The notes: generated by a model from the letters alone, not told the origin. A DNA stretch of 35,000 nt from Chromera velia (GCA_018398765.1 JAHBMJ010000333.1:80001-115000); one strand, 5' to 3'. Counted from the first letter of the stretch, positions 12,051 through 21,960 are shown. Numbers and translations are program-made.

Positions 12051-14866
12051 TGTCTGTCTGTCTACTCGACTGACGCCTCATCCATCTGGATCTCGTTCAT
12101 GCAGATGACGCATTCGAGACCTAGACCTGCGAGGCCTCCCTGAAGCCCTGCGGCGGTGCCCCCAATCGTTGAAGCTTCTGTCCCTGTTTCCGTCTCTGTG
12201 TCCCCCCCGTCTCTTCCCATTCCCTCCTCCTCGTCCCCCCCCTTCGGCCCCTCGCCCTCTCCCCTTTTGGGGGATCCGGGCGAAGGACTCGTCGTCCCTC
12301 CCCGCCTCCCCTCCTCCAATGCCTGCAGCTCTCGGACGGGCACAGGCCTGCACGCACGCACGCACGCACCCACACACGCACACTCTACACACACCTACAC
12401 ACGTAGTGACACTTGTGCTTCTCTGCTTCCGTTCTCTGAGTGAGCGTCCTCTTTTGGTGTGCACTTGCCATCGGATCCCTGCTTCCATGGGGACGTCAGT
12501 TCATCAAAAGATTTCAGAAGATCCAGTAAAAGTACAGCAAACCTATCCGACCCCTACCCCACATCCATCTCTGCTCTCCCAGCTGCCGACCTGTAGTAAT
12601 TGTACACGTGGGGCAACAATCCCCGGGGAATGAAGCACCGAGGCCCGAATCTCCGTTGAAGAAACATCAGCCAGACTTGCACTGTCTGCACGGACAGAGA
12701 CAAGGGGAAAGTGAGAGACGAAAAGGGCAGTGCAGAGAAGTGACTGGCAAGGGAGGCACAGAAACATCACATACCCACCAGACAGACAAGTGGGGGATTG
12801 CCTGAGGCAGGGAGCCACAAAGAGAGAGAATGTGAACTTGCAGGACCGGCTTTTCTGCCTTCGTGCAACTCGAGTGCAGACAAGCAACGGAAAAAACGCT
12901 ACACGAGGCTGGCAGCGAGCACAGAAGATGAAATACTGGGGAGGAAATAACGAAAGGAAGGCCCCACCATGCATCAGTTTGGGTATATGCAGGAACAAAA
13001 ACAGAAAAACAGAGAAACATGGGCACGCAGGACCGCTGGCAGAGGGAAAGACAGAGAGGTAGAAGAAAGAAAGAGAACATACTTACTGACAGGCACGATC
13101 AGCATTGTCAACGCAAGACCGAACATCGGTCCCCCTGCTGAGGGGTACACAACGCCGTTGAAGATTGTGGCGGGACAGCCCCAGACATACAGAGGCAGCA
13201 CCAGACGGCAAAGCGTCGTGCCCATGATAAAGTTCGGATGCAAACTATTCCTGCACAGCCATCATGACGGGACAGCACAAGAATCGTCAAACGAATCCAG
13301 AGAAAATGCCGGGACAGTTGATACGTGTTTTCATTTACACAGTGACTCTCTGCTCCAAGGCAGTTCAACACCTCGATCCTTTGAAAATTTGAGGCAAACG
13401 AATTCCCGCCACCTCCCCACCCTCTGCTCCTCCAATAAAACTTCTCAAGAAAAACCATCCCGCTCACTTGGAGATACTGCCCCGAGAGAAAGAGAGAGAT
13501 AGAGATGCACGTTTCTCCGATGGCCCTCTCTTACTAACTGCAACACATACACAAGACTGAAAAGAATCGAAAGAGGGAGAGAAAGGGAAGACCGAAAAAG
13601 AAAAAAAAGAGAGACTCACCGATTCCCTGTCCACGCGTCTCGAGCTATTTGCGGCAGCCAGTACAGGGACAGAATCAGCGCTAGCGGCACCAGCAGGAAG
13701 GGCAGGGCATGTACAAGAATCACGAGGAGCATCGCCACCAGGTGATACCGCCCGTACAGAAACATCAGCTCAGACCTGAAGGCCAAAAAAGAGAGCAAGG
13801 AAAGAGGCGGGGCGCAGAGGATGAGCTATTCTTGGAGAGCTTTGGTCATAAAACAGAAAAGCCGAGGAAAAAGAACGGACAAGAAAAAAGACGAAAGGAG
13901 AGTGGCTGGAAACAGAACAAGAGGCGCAAGACACACAGAATCACTTCTTCCACTTCTCTCGCTGACCTCACTTGAGTCCACCCATCCTCATTCGCGTTGT
14001 TCTGTTCGTTGCGATACCGAAAAACCGTCAGGACAAAGCGAATTTCCACTAACGATACCAACCCAAACTGCAAGCATACAGAGAGGCATGAAACTCAGCC
14101 AAACCCCAACGACGAAAACAGCTGACTTCCTCCCTCCCGTCTCATTTTTGGATGACTCGGAACGCACACCGCACCCACGCATGGAGACGGACTAGCGGGG
14201 ATGCAAGAGACAACAGGGCAAATTAGCTCCACCAGGACCAGACATGCGCACCTAACAAAACCCCAAAGATACCCATAGAGGAGCTTGTCAGCACTCCAGT
14301 CGAACATTCTTTTTCACAGAGATCACGAGAAACGGGTGACAGCCAAAGAGCATGATGCAAGACATTACAGTCAATTTGCCAGCCAACCACAAAAGCGACA
14401 CACTCCATTCTTTCCTCCCTCCCTCCGTCAATTCAGGGCAGGGAAAAGCCACGGACCGACCTTGAAGAGTGCCATCACATAAAGTGTAGTGTACATGAAC
14501 CTGACGTGGGCCGCTGCAGCAAAGAGCAGCCAGACCTCGAGCACGTCTGCGTAGATCATCATCGCAAGGGAGGCCAACGAGACCTTCCCCCCCCCAGAGG
14601 TGGCAGACTGAAAGATCTGGAACGCGAACAGGACGATCTGCAGTCGTTCAGGAAGCGAATCAACCAGCGACAAAGCAAGGAAAGATGTGGAATTGAAACA
14701 GACGTACGTGAAACCGCACAAAAAGAAAGGAAGAAAGAAAGAAAGGAAGAAAGGAGGAAAGGAAGAAAGGAGGGAAGGAAAGAAGGAAGGAAGGAAGGAG
14801 CAAAGCAACGCAACGCAAAGCAAAGCAAAGCGAAAGGAAGGAAGGAAGGAAGGAGGGAAGGAAGGA

Positions 14867-14914
<48 letters not shown>

Positions 14915-15012
14915 AAAGAAAGAAAGAAAGAAAGAAAGAAAGAAAAGAAAGAAAGAAAGAAAGAAAGAAAGAAAAGAAAGAAAAGAAAGAAAGAAAGAAA
15001 AGAAAGAAAGAA

Positions 15013-15063
<51 letters not shown>

Positions 15064-16369
15064 GGAAGGAAGAAACAAGGCGCAAGGCAAGACGACTACA
15101 AGGCAAGATGACTACAGGCCCTTCATAGTATTCAACGACTGCGTATTCCTCTTTTGATGGCGTGACTCAAAGTTGATCAATGTTTCCTGACTGACCCACC
15201 TGCACGACTGTGAGGATCTCCATGATCACCGACAAGATCAAGACTTTCCTTCCCAGTTTCTGCATGTCAATTTCCTCTCCAGCAAACTGAAGCAACCACC
15301 CGCAATCCCCACTAGCAGCCTTCCCCACCACATCCACCTTCCACCCCCCCGGGCGTCCATGCACTGCCCCCCCAAACAAATCCAATGCAGGGTCGTGGTC
15401 TCTCGACAAAGTGGAACGGCGGGGAGAAGACGAAAGACTGGAGGAGTCCGTATCAGCCCCCCCCTCTGTCTGAAAGAGGTCATTCAGGTCTTCAGGGGCG
15501 GGGGGGAGAGACAGGAATGGAGACGGGGTCAACAGTCCGTCTTCCGTCTCCTCAAGTAATCCTCCTGTCTCCCCCACGGCGAAGGGGGCAGACAGGTCCC
15601 CGAGAGATGTACCGTCCCCTGAGGGAGAAGGGGGTAGTCGAGAAAAGAACTGAGATTCCCCCCCTTCCCCTTCTTCCTCTCCGTCATCTTCCCCCCCCAC
15701 CAAACTGAGACGCCTCTCTGACCCTGTACTGGCGTCATCCCATTGTGAATTCTGAAGTGCTGCGTGCCGTTCCTTGATAAACTTCTGAAAACGGTCTTCA
15801 GGGATGAGCAAGTTTAGGGTCAAATCAACGGAACACGACTTCGGACGGTACTCAAGTTTCTCGTCTCCTCTGTGAAGGATTTGAGGAGTGACAAGATCTT
15901 CCGGGAAAGAGAAGAAATCCTCCTCCCCCACAGTTCCCTGAAAGTAAATTTTGTTCTGATCAAGTAAATGCAGACCTCCTGTGAGGGTGATCGCGTTGGT
16001 ATGTCCTTTGTTGACGTTGTCAAGAAAGATCGTGACTGTGGCATATCGAGCATTGCTCATCTCCATGTAATACGAACTCAATTGGATGCGCGCTTTGTCG
16101 ACCACCCTCTTCCCACTTTGCAGATTCATCATCTCAAAGCGCCCACTGAACGTCTCTTCGTAAGAGATCCCGTCAGGGGAAGTGGAGGGCTCACCGCTGT
16201 TCTTGTACTTGTTCGGATTCATTGCCGCAGGAAAGAGGACCCAGGGCATCAGGATGAGTAGACCGAACAGAAGGCAGAGAACATACTGTGCTCGGGACTG
16301 CGGATGATCCCCATCCGTCGGGGAGTCCCCTCCTTGCCCTGTCTGCTGGGCATTGTTGGTGGCGTCCAT
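11118..16369 (-). CDS. Tul1/FLY1-type multi-membrane RING-H2 E3 ubiquitin ligase, 8 exons, 747 aa
   Basis: Exons in transcript order: 16369-15200, 14637-14461, 14067-13967, 13775-13620, 13250-13087, 12681-12591, 12347-12071, 11225-11118. All phases join to one 747-residue frame, close to yeast Tul1 (about 758). The ATG at 16369 opens a short acidic N-terminus, then TM1 (about 29-49). A lumenal domain follows (about 51-365) with a family-like FSGRFEM segment and an acidic Ser/Glu-rich insert around residues 215-335. Several membrane helices lie between 375 and 600. The motifs LCRLVLPLYVWGCP and FGPRCFIP precede YNYYRPVP, all as I know them from this family. The C-terminal RING-H2 uses C699, C702, C719, H721, H724, C727, C738 and C741. 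Family knowledge: Tul1 is the ligase of the Dsc complex, which ubiquitinates membrane proteins in Golgi and endosomes; the plant homologue FLY1 acts in endomembranes. The exon 3 and exon 7 donors (GTCAGC, GTCGAG) are weak but are the only ones that keep frame and motif. Confidence 0.9.
11774..11848. repeat. (CA)n and (GA)n microsatellites in intron 7
   Basis: A CA run (11774-11805) followed by a GA run (11817-11848), inside the last intron of the RING ligase gene (11226-12070). On the transcript these read TG and TC. Confidence 0.9.
11939..12064. repeat. (CAGA)n, (CT)n and (GT)n microsatellites in intron 7
   Basis: A CAGA tetranucleotide run (11939-11970), a CT run (11992-12032) and a GT run (12033-12053) followed by CTGT. 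On the transcript these begin within about 15 bp of the exon 7 donor at 12070. Confidence 0.9.
14720..15075. repeat. ~355-bp (GAAA)/(GGAA)n polypurine tract in intron 1
   Basis: Almost pure purine on the plus strand, mainly GAAA and GGAA units, broken only by a short CAAAG/CAACG block at 14799-14829. It lies wholly in intron 1 of the minus-strand ligase gene, so the transcript carries an uninterrupted pyrimidine tract. The long frames it opens on both strands are low-complexity artefacts. Confidence 0.95.
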
Positions 16370-16643
16370 CTTGTGGCCACCTGCCTGTAGCTGTGTGTTG
16401 TACAGAGGGCTCTGTCTGCACTCTGATCTACACGCGTTTCTTCGATCGTGTGTCTTGAAGTGAGGGGAGTGTGAAGCAAGGAGATGCGAAACTCCAGGCT
16501 GCGAACTTATCCGTGCCTTTGGAAAGCTTTGGTGATGACTTCATCTGGAAGATTCTTCAGTGAAGACGACGTCTCTCACTCAAGACTCTGTGTGCGAAAT
16601 CATGACAGAGTCTTTCTAGCTAAGCTCGGAATAGCTCGATCAT

Positions 16644-16718
16644 GCGCTGCCGCAGAAGCCGGCCGGGATGCGCGTCAAGTTCGGCCCGCGTGACCGACCA
16701 AAATTATTTCGGCCTTGT
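16644..16718. repeat. 75-bp promoter repeat, copy 1
   Basis: Starts GCGCTGCCGCA, contains GATGCGCGTCAAGTTCGGCC and ends with ACCGACCAAAA and ATTTCGGC. It is followed directly by a second copy at 16719. Both lie midway between two divergent genes. Confidence 0.85.
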
Positions 16719-16797
16719 GCGCTGCCGCATAAGTCGGGATGCGCGTCAAGTTCGGCCCGCGCGGGACCGACCAAAAGTATTTCGGCTCACAGTGTCT
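16719..16797. repeat. 75-bp promoter repeat, copy 2
   Basis: Near-identical to 16644-16718, with a few-base insertion (GCGCGGGACCGACC against GCGTGACCGACC). The conserved core GATGCGCGTCAAGTTCGGCC is unchanged, as expected of a transcription factor site or a recent duplication. Confidence 0.85.
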
Positions 16798-17112
16798 CAA
16801 TGGATAAATATGGATGATGCGACTCAAGTGGGTAGACGATGGTAGACGGACGTCTTTTCGTGCAGCGAATCTTAATATCAGCGAATCGTGCTCGACTTTT
16901 TTGTAGACACAGAAGGGACGTGTACCCACCCTCCACTTCCTCCTGTCGGCTGGCCGGTTCTCCTCGTGTTCTCCCTCTGCGTCGCATCTGTTGCATCGCG
17001 CCGTCTCCAACAAGGAGTCCTTGCATGCTGCATTCCTTTCCGTGCTACCTCAAGCCCAGATCTGACCTTCAAGCAGTGCGCGCAGACGCAAAAAGATTCC
17101 ATCGATTTTTGC

Positions 17113-20030
17113 ATGGCCACACTGCCTCACCAGACAGATACTGCACGTAGAAGGGGGCCGAGTGAAAAAGGAACCGAGGGAGAAGTGGATCCCGAGTGTC
17201 GGAGTCGGACCAAAGCAAACAGAAAAAAGCCCTCCATGGCAGCCGCACCCGTGCAGTACAGGCTCACACCAAGCGAGCCCCCCCAAGAGGGAGCCCGTCC
17301 CTTTGCATGGCACCCCGTGAGCGCGGCAGCGTTCTACGAACAGTACCACGGACACCCAGAGGAGATGCTCCCTCATGTCCATCAGGCACTTAGAGAATCT
17401 GGTCAGCCGGTCTTCCTTTCGTACCATTCCCAGCTTCCCTCTTCGTTTTCTTTTTTGCCTTTCCAGCAGATGTCCCATTCTGGGCCTCTTTTCTCTTCCT
17501 CAACACTTTCGTTCTTTCTTCTTACACCTGTACATATATGTGTGCGACCATGCAGGCAAACGGTCGATGATCTTCTTTGCGGGGGACAGTTCTCTGGACA
17601 ACAAACACTGGCTGTGGCCGGGAGCGAAGACGGAGGCGGCACTGGTGGACCCCCGGGAGGTCGCGAGGCCCCGTTTCACCGCCCCCGCCTGCAACGGATA
17701 CGAAAGGGTCCTGGCCCCACCCAGAATGTCAGTCTGTCTGTCTAACGGTCAGACTGTTTTTCAAGGTCCGATCGCCATGAGTGAAACTGAAGATGAAGAC
17801 GTGATTGCATCTCCACCTCTTCAAGTTCGGGGCCCGGGAGAAGTGAAATTCTGTACTCCCTGTCTCGTGTTTACAGCAATCTACCGCGATGGTTTGGAGC
17901 ATCGATGCCATCCTTTTCTGCAGACAGTGCATGGTTCCATGGGTGGGAACAGAGATCTGGTTCATTGACCCTGTCTTTTTTTCTGATGTTCCTCTCCTAT
18001 TTCGGATCATCGCTATTCTCTCTCCCCTCGCACCTTCCTTCCTTTCCCTGCCTCCCTTTTTTTCCATCCCTCATCCTTTGCTCCTTTTTGCCTTCCTTCA
18101 TTCTTCCGTTTCTCAATTCTCTCCTTTTCCCCTCCCTCCTCTCAGGATTCTGGACGTTTCCTATTGGGTGAACAGACTCTGCTCTGAGAGGGCGCCGTGG
18201 ATGGCCTGTCTGAACACGGCGGTGGAGGCGACCACTCTGGGTTCTCGTGAGTGTTGTGGACTGAAGGACCACGACGTGTTCATCTCAGAGAACATCACAC
18301 AGGAGGACTTTTTGGTTGTCTCTGTGGGGGGGAACGACGTTGCGTTGGCACCCTCTGTGAGCACGATCTGTAACATGCTCTCCCTTGTGTGCTGTACCAG
18401 TCGGAGCTGTGTGGAAAAACAGGGGTGCTACTGTGGGGGGGGGTGGACCTGTCCGGGATGCACCTGCTGCTGCTGGAAGGCGGGCAGCTGTGGGTGTGGG
18501 TGGCCGCCTGGTCTCGGGCATTTTGTTCTCATGTTCAGGTCAGCTTGCTGCAATGGGGGAGGGCAGTGGGACGGGTTCTCTTCGGGACTGTTGTCTCTCT
18601 CTTGCGGCCGGTACTTTTTCTCCGTTCCCTTTTCTTCTTCGGTTGAAGTGAACCAGGTTTCCTATCGTTTTCTTCCCTTTCCTCCGCGAGTCTCTCTTCT
18701 CTCTTTCTGAATATCTCTTCCCCCATTCGGAGTCCTTCCATGCGTCCAGTCTGTTCTCTTCTGTTTTGTTTTGTATTTTTTTGTTTATTTTCTCCTGTCC
18801 AGGTGGAGAATCCAGGCCTACATCGAGAGAATCGTGGGACGACTTCCAAGAAAGCCCAAAAAGGTGAATGGGTCAAACACGACAGGATGTGAAGCATGCT
18901 GTGGAGTGAAGTCTTGTAAAGCCGTGAGGCAGACTGACAATTCATGGTTGGGTCCTTGTTTTGTCTGCACTCGTTTTCCTGTCTGTTTAGTTTCTTTGTG
19001 TCTGTGGTCGTTGAGAAGAGACTCATGGCAATCTATCTCCCTGGTGCTCATTTCAGACGCTCGTGCAACGAAACCTTTTCCAGCACCTCCACATATACAC
19101 CTCTACTCTGGTGCGATATCCGATCGGTGTTGATTGATTTGTTTTCTTTCTTTCTTTCTTTCTTTGTGTCTGCATGCAGGTCCTTGTGTGTATGATCTAT
19201 TTTCCCGATGAGGAAGCTGGGGGATCCTGGGCAGACGCCACACTGTCTGCTTTGGGATATAACACTAACCCCAGAAAGCTGCAAACAGTGAGTCAGTCAG
19301 TCAGTGGGTTTTTCTTTGCCTGTTTGGTTGGTAAGATGCTTACACTGCGTGCGGTGGCTCGATCTCTGTCTGCTATTCTCCCTTTGGTCCATCTGCTCTC
19401 TCTTTGGATTCTCTGGGCCGAAACATATTTTTTCATTTCGTAGCCGTCGCTCTCTATGCGCAGTCATTTTCCATCCACGAAGCGCTGCTCGTTTCCATCT
19501 TGCATTTACATCGGTGCTTGCGATGATTGCGATGTCGTTCTTTTTCCCTCTTCCCTTTCTGTCTGTCTCGTCTCTTTCCGTCCTCTTCTGTCTGTGTCTG
19601 TGTCTGTCACTGCTCTCCCCTTGTCAATGCTTGTTCTGCCCCTTTTCGCATCCATATCGTCCTTTCAGCATCCTCACAAGGAAAATGATTGATGTTTGTC
19701 TGCTCTTACCAATATCCTCGTGAGGTCCCCTGATTTTCTTTAATTGGGTGATCTCCTATGTCGTTCTCGTCTGGCCACTCCTGAGGTCTCCTTTTCCTTT
19801 TGTCTGTGTGCCTGCAGATTATCCGGAAAGTGTTTGAGCTCGCGACCTCCCAGATCCGTCTGAAGGGCACGGAGGTTGTTCCTGTCCCTCTCTTCCATGT
19901 CCTCGACGGCAGTGACTCGAGGGACTATGACAACAGGGTGGAGCCATCTGCGGAGGGAGGCGCAAAAATGGCAGAAGCGATCCTGCAGGCAGTCCTGGCA
20001 CTCCCCCAAGTCGGGATTCCGCCTCGCTGA
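17113..20030 (+). CDS. SGNH/GDSL-type hydrolase with Cys-rich insert, 6 exons
   Basis: Exons: 17113-17401, 17556-17727, 18146-18538, 18803-18863, 19180-19287, 19818-20030. They join in phase to 411 residues; an alternative start at 17236 gives 370. Numbering from 17236: the nucleophile block FFAGDSSLDN puts the catalytic serine at S67, and block III is VSVGGNDVAL (N176). The last block near 336-344 reads DYDNRVEPS, where classical SGNH enzymes have D-x-x-H; no histidine is present there. Residues 195-230 hold 12 cysteines, then GLGHFVLMF, two basic segments and a conserved VLVCMIYFPDE strand. No signal peptide is predicted from either ATG. Family knowledge: SGNH enzymes are esterases, lipases or acyltransferases using Ser-Asp-His with Gly and Asn oxyanion residues. 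The substrate is unknown. The Cys-rich reading depends on there being no further intron between 18357 and 18538. Confidence 0.85.
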
Positions 20031-20284
20031 TCGAGCTGTGATTCGATCAAGCATTATTCAAGCATTTCACCATTCGTACAAAAAGATGACACTAGAGATG
20101 ACAAAAAGATGACAGTGACTCGGACAGTGTCATTAAATGAATTTATGCAGACAATGTACAAAGTTAAAGATGAATTATCCATGACTCATGATCGTGACTA
20201 GGGTAACACCGTAAGTTAGTTGGTCCGTAACAGCAGTGGGCTTCTAGCCTTCTTTCCATTCTTCTTTCTTTCCTTGCTTGCTTC
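20031..20284. other. 3' flank of the SGNH gene
   Basis: 254 bp after the TGA at 20028, probably 3' untranslated sequence and terminator. I see nothing else in it. Confidence 0.45.
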
Positions 20285-21110
20285 TAGGCGACGCACAGTG
20301 GTAAAAAAAAAAAAAGAATTGAAAACGTCTATTCTTTTTTAAAAAAAAAAAAAAAATGTTGTATATGTAAAAAAAATAAAGGTTAAATGACTAGCTTCAA
20401 CTAGAGTTTGAATCATATCTAGGATCCCAGTTTCACTTTTAGCTTGGTAGACGCTTAAAAGGATTAACCAAAACTAGTTTTGACTAGAGCTTCGAAATGT
20501 ACTAGTATATCGTCCTAGATATCGTCAAAGAGCCAGTTAAAGAACTTCTCCTCTGTCTGCTCTTCTGTCTGCATCCATGCATCCATCCTTCTTATCACTC
20601 TTTACATAGAACTATTGTCAATGTGTTCAACCAAGAGCATGAGTTGATACCGCGTGGGGATAATACTGAAGTGGCTGCAGAATTTACGAGAAAGAAAGGG
20701 CGGATGCAAGTCAATGTGAATGGAAATTTGGAAAACAAGAAGACATGGTTAGTTTTTTTAACAGACACAGCAAAGAAAAGAGAAAAAAGTCTGGTGACAG
20801 TGCAGTTAAACAAGGGAAAAAAGATCGGTTGGTCCGTGTTCAACAAAGTCGATGATGGAATGGTGAAGGCACTAGTAGAGACACTAGTAGACACAAACAT
20901 ACAATAACAACTAGGACCAGAACTAGGGTTGAAAGATGTTTAAAATTTGAGTTGAGTAATAAGCTCACAAGGAAGTTAGTTTAAAAGTACTTCTAAAAGG
21001 TGCTCCTCTAGATGCTCCTAAAGGTGCTCTAGGAAATCTTTCATAGAAAAAAAGAAAAAAAAAAATCTGGAAAGGTCTATTTTTTTTTTTTACTACTGTG
21101 CATCGCCTAG
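20285..21110. mobile_element. CTAG-ended DNA element carrying an open reading frame
   Basis: Left end CTAGGCGACGCACAGTGGTA; right end in reverse complement CTAGGCGATGCACAGTAGTA. Both TIRs run on into A tracts. Flanking 8-mers GCTTGCTT and ACTTGCTT match at 7 of 8. Only 20 bp separate it from the next element. Inside lies a stretch open from 20503 to 20907. No transposase motif is visible, so this is a non-autonomous element that may have captured host sequence. Confidence 0.75.
20503..20907 (+). CDS. Open frame without ATG inside a transposon (possible captured exon)
   Basis: A 134-codon open stretch ending in TAA at 20905-20907, with no early ATG. A good 3' splice site (CTTTACATAG) ends at 20609, so the coding part could be an exon from 20610. 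The C-terminal ~95 residues look protein-like: charged, with lysine and valine alternation (for example LVTVQLNKGKKIGWSVFNK). I recognise no family. It may be a remnant of a transposon gene, a captured host exon, or chance. Confidence 0.3.
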
Positions 21111-21130
21111 ACTTGCTTCCTTCTTTTTAC

Positions 21131-21819
21131 CTAGGCGTCGGCTAAAGAAAAAAAAAAAATGATCAGAGGAGATCTTTTTTTTTTCTTTCTTTCTATTTTA
21201 CTTTTTTACCTTCAACTACCCTGCAAGGACCTAAGAATTTAGACAGGGATTTAGAGGAATTTAGACAGGAATTTAGAGGAATTTAGCTAGGAATCTAAAG
21301 GAATTTAAAGATAAGAATTTAGAGGAAATTCTGAGGAATTTAGCAATTTTTGGAGGCCGATTTCTCGTAAACTATGATGAGTTAGAACTTGATATTAATC
21401 CTGCTTATAGATCTATATTAAAACTATAAATACCATTAAAATTCGGCGTTAATATCAAGTTTTAACTCACCATAGTTCACAAAAAATTGAACTCTAAAGT
21501 TTAGGAATTTGGAGGTCTAAATTCCTTCAGATTCCTGTCTAAATTCCTTCAGATTCCTGTCTAAATTCCTTTAAATTCCTCTAAATTCCTGTTTAAATTC
21601 CTCTAAATTCCTGTCTAAATTCTTCTAAACTCCTGTCTAAATTCTTAGGTCTTTGCAGGGAACACCTAAAAACAATTGTGCACTAGATGGTGCAACACAT
21701 GAACAACACCTATGCAACACTTGAACAACAATTGTTTGACTGAAAAGGAAAAAAAAAAAAAAGTAAAGGGCCGGTTTAGGAGGATCTTTTTTTTTTTTTT
21801 TTTTTTAGCCGACGCCGAG
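21131..21819. mobile_element. CTAG-ended DNA element with a large internal palindrome (689 bp)
   Basis: Left terminus CTAGGCGTCGGCTAAAG; right terminus in reverse complement CTCGGCGTCGGCTAAA, each followed by a long A tract. Flanking 8-mers CTTTTTAC and CTTTTTAT match at 7 of 8. Most of the interior is one palindrome (21219-21660). The subterminal block with CAACACTTGAACAACAATTG resembles the interior of the 32984-33324 element, so these two are close relatives. Confidence 0.8.
21219..21660. repeat. ~440-bp imperfect palindrome
   Basis: Starts CCCTGCAAGGACCTAAG and ends CTTAGGTCTTTGCAGGG. The arms are made of repeated GGAATTTAGAC-like motifs on the left and their complements on the right. 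They continue inward to a second complementary pair (ACTATGATGAGTTAGAACTT against AAGTTTTAACTCACCATAGT) around a centre near 21440. A transcript would fold into a long hairpin. Confidence 0.85.
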
Positions 21820-21934
21820 CTTTTTATCTTTCTTTTATATTTTTTTTTGTTCTTTTGTTCCTTCTTTCTATCCATTCATTCATCCGGGGCAGCGCACTAA
21901 AGATTTTTGGTAACTTAATTATATTACAGGGTGG

Positions 21935-21960
21935 ACCCCCCCCCCCNCCCCCCCCCCCCG
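21935..21960. other. Poly-C run containing an undetermined base (N at 21947)
   Basis: Homopolymer with an N, so its length is probably unreliable. It sits inside the inverted-repeat element. Confidence 0.9.

Larger units (their letters stand above)
16370..17112. promoter_or_regulatory. Divergent promoter region between the ligase and SGNH genes
   Basis: The two genes are head to head, with 743 bp between the ATG at 16369 (minus) and the first in-frame ATG at 17113 (plus). The stretch contains a GC-rich 75-bp direct repeat (16644 on). The frame of the SGNH gene is open upstream to 16876 without an ATG and would encode a hydrophobic stretch near 16948-16995. A spliced upstream start exon, for example one with a signal anchor, is therefore possible but unproven. 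Confidence 0.55.

Noticed and set aside
11709-12143. 144-residue plus-strand frame rich in HT, RE and LS repeats.
   Set aside because: It is a microsatellite translation within intron 7 and exon 7 of the opposite-strand gene.
13709-14195. Plus-strand lysine/arginine-rich frames opposite exons 3 and 4 of the ligase.
   Set aside because: They are antisense shadows of the ligase exons and introns.
14223-14408. 61-residue minus-strand frame in intron 2 of the ligase gene, first considered as an exon.
   Set aside because: Exon 2 joins directly to 14067 in phase 0 with the expected FGLVSLVEIRF motif, leaving this part intronic.
14428-15157. Long open frames on both strands (150-220 residues, Lys/Glu/Arg or Phe/Leu/Ser-rich).
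   Set aside because: They are translations of the (GAAA)n tract inside intron 1 of the ligase gene and carry no domain.
16888-17112. N-terminal extension with a hydrophobic stretch resembling a signal peptide for the SGNH gene.
   Set aside because: The codon at 16888 is GTG and there is no ATG before 17113. It would need an unseen upstream exon, so it is only mentioned as a possibility.
18389-18646. Alternative Leu-rich frame over the Cys-rich part of the SGNH gene.
   Set aside because: It does not connect in phase to exon 4 and would break the motif order; the Cys-rich frame does connect.
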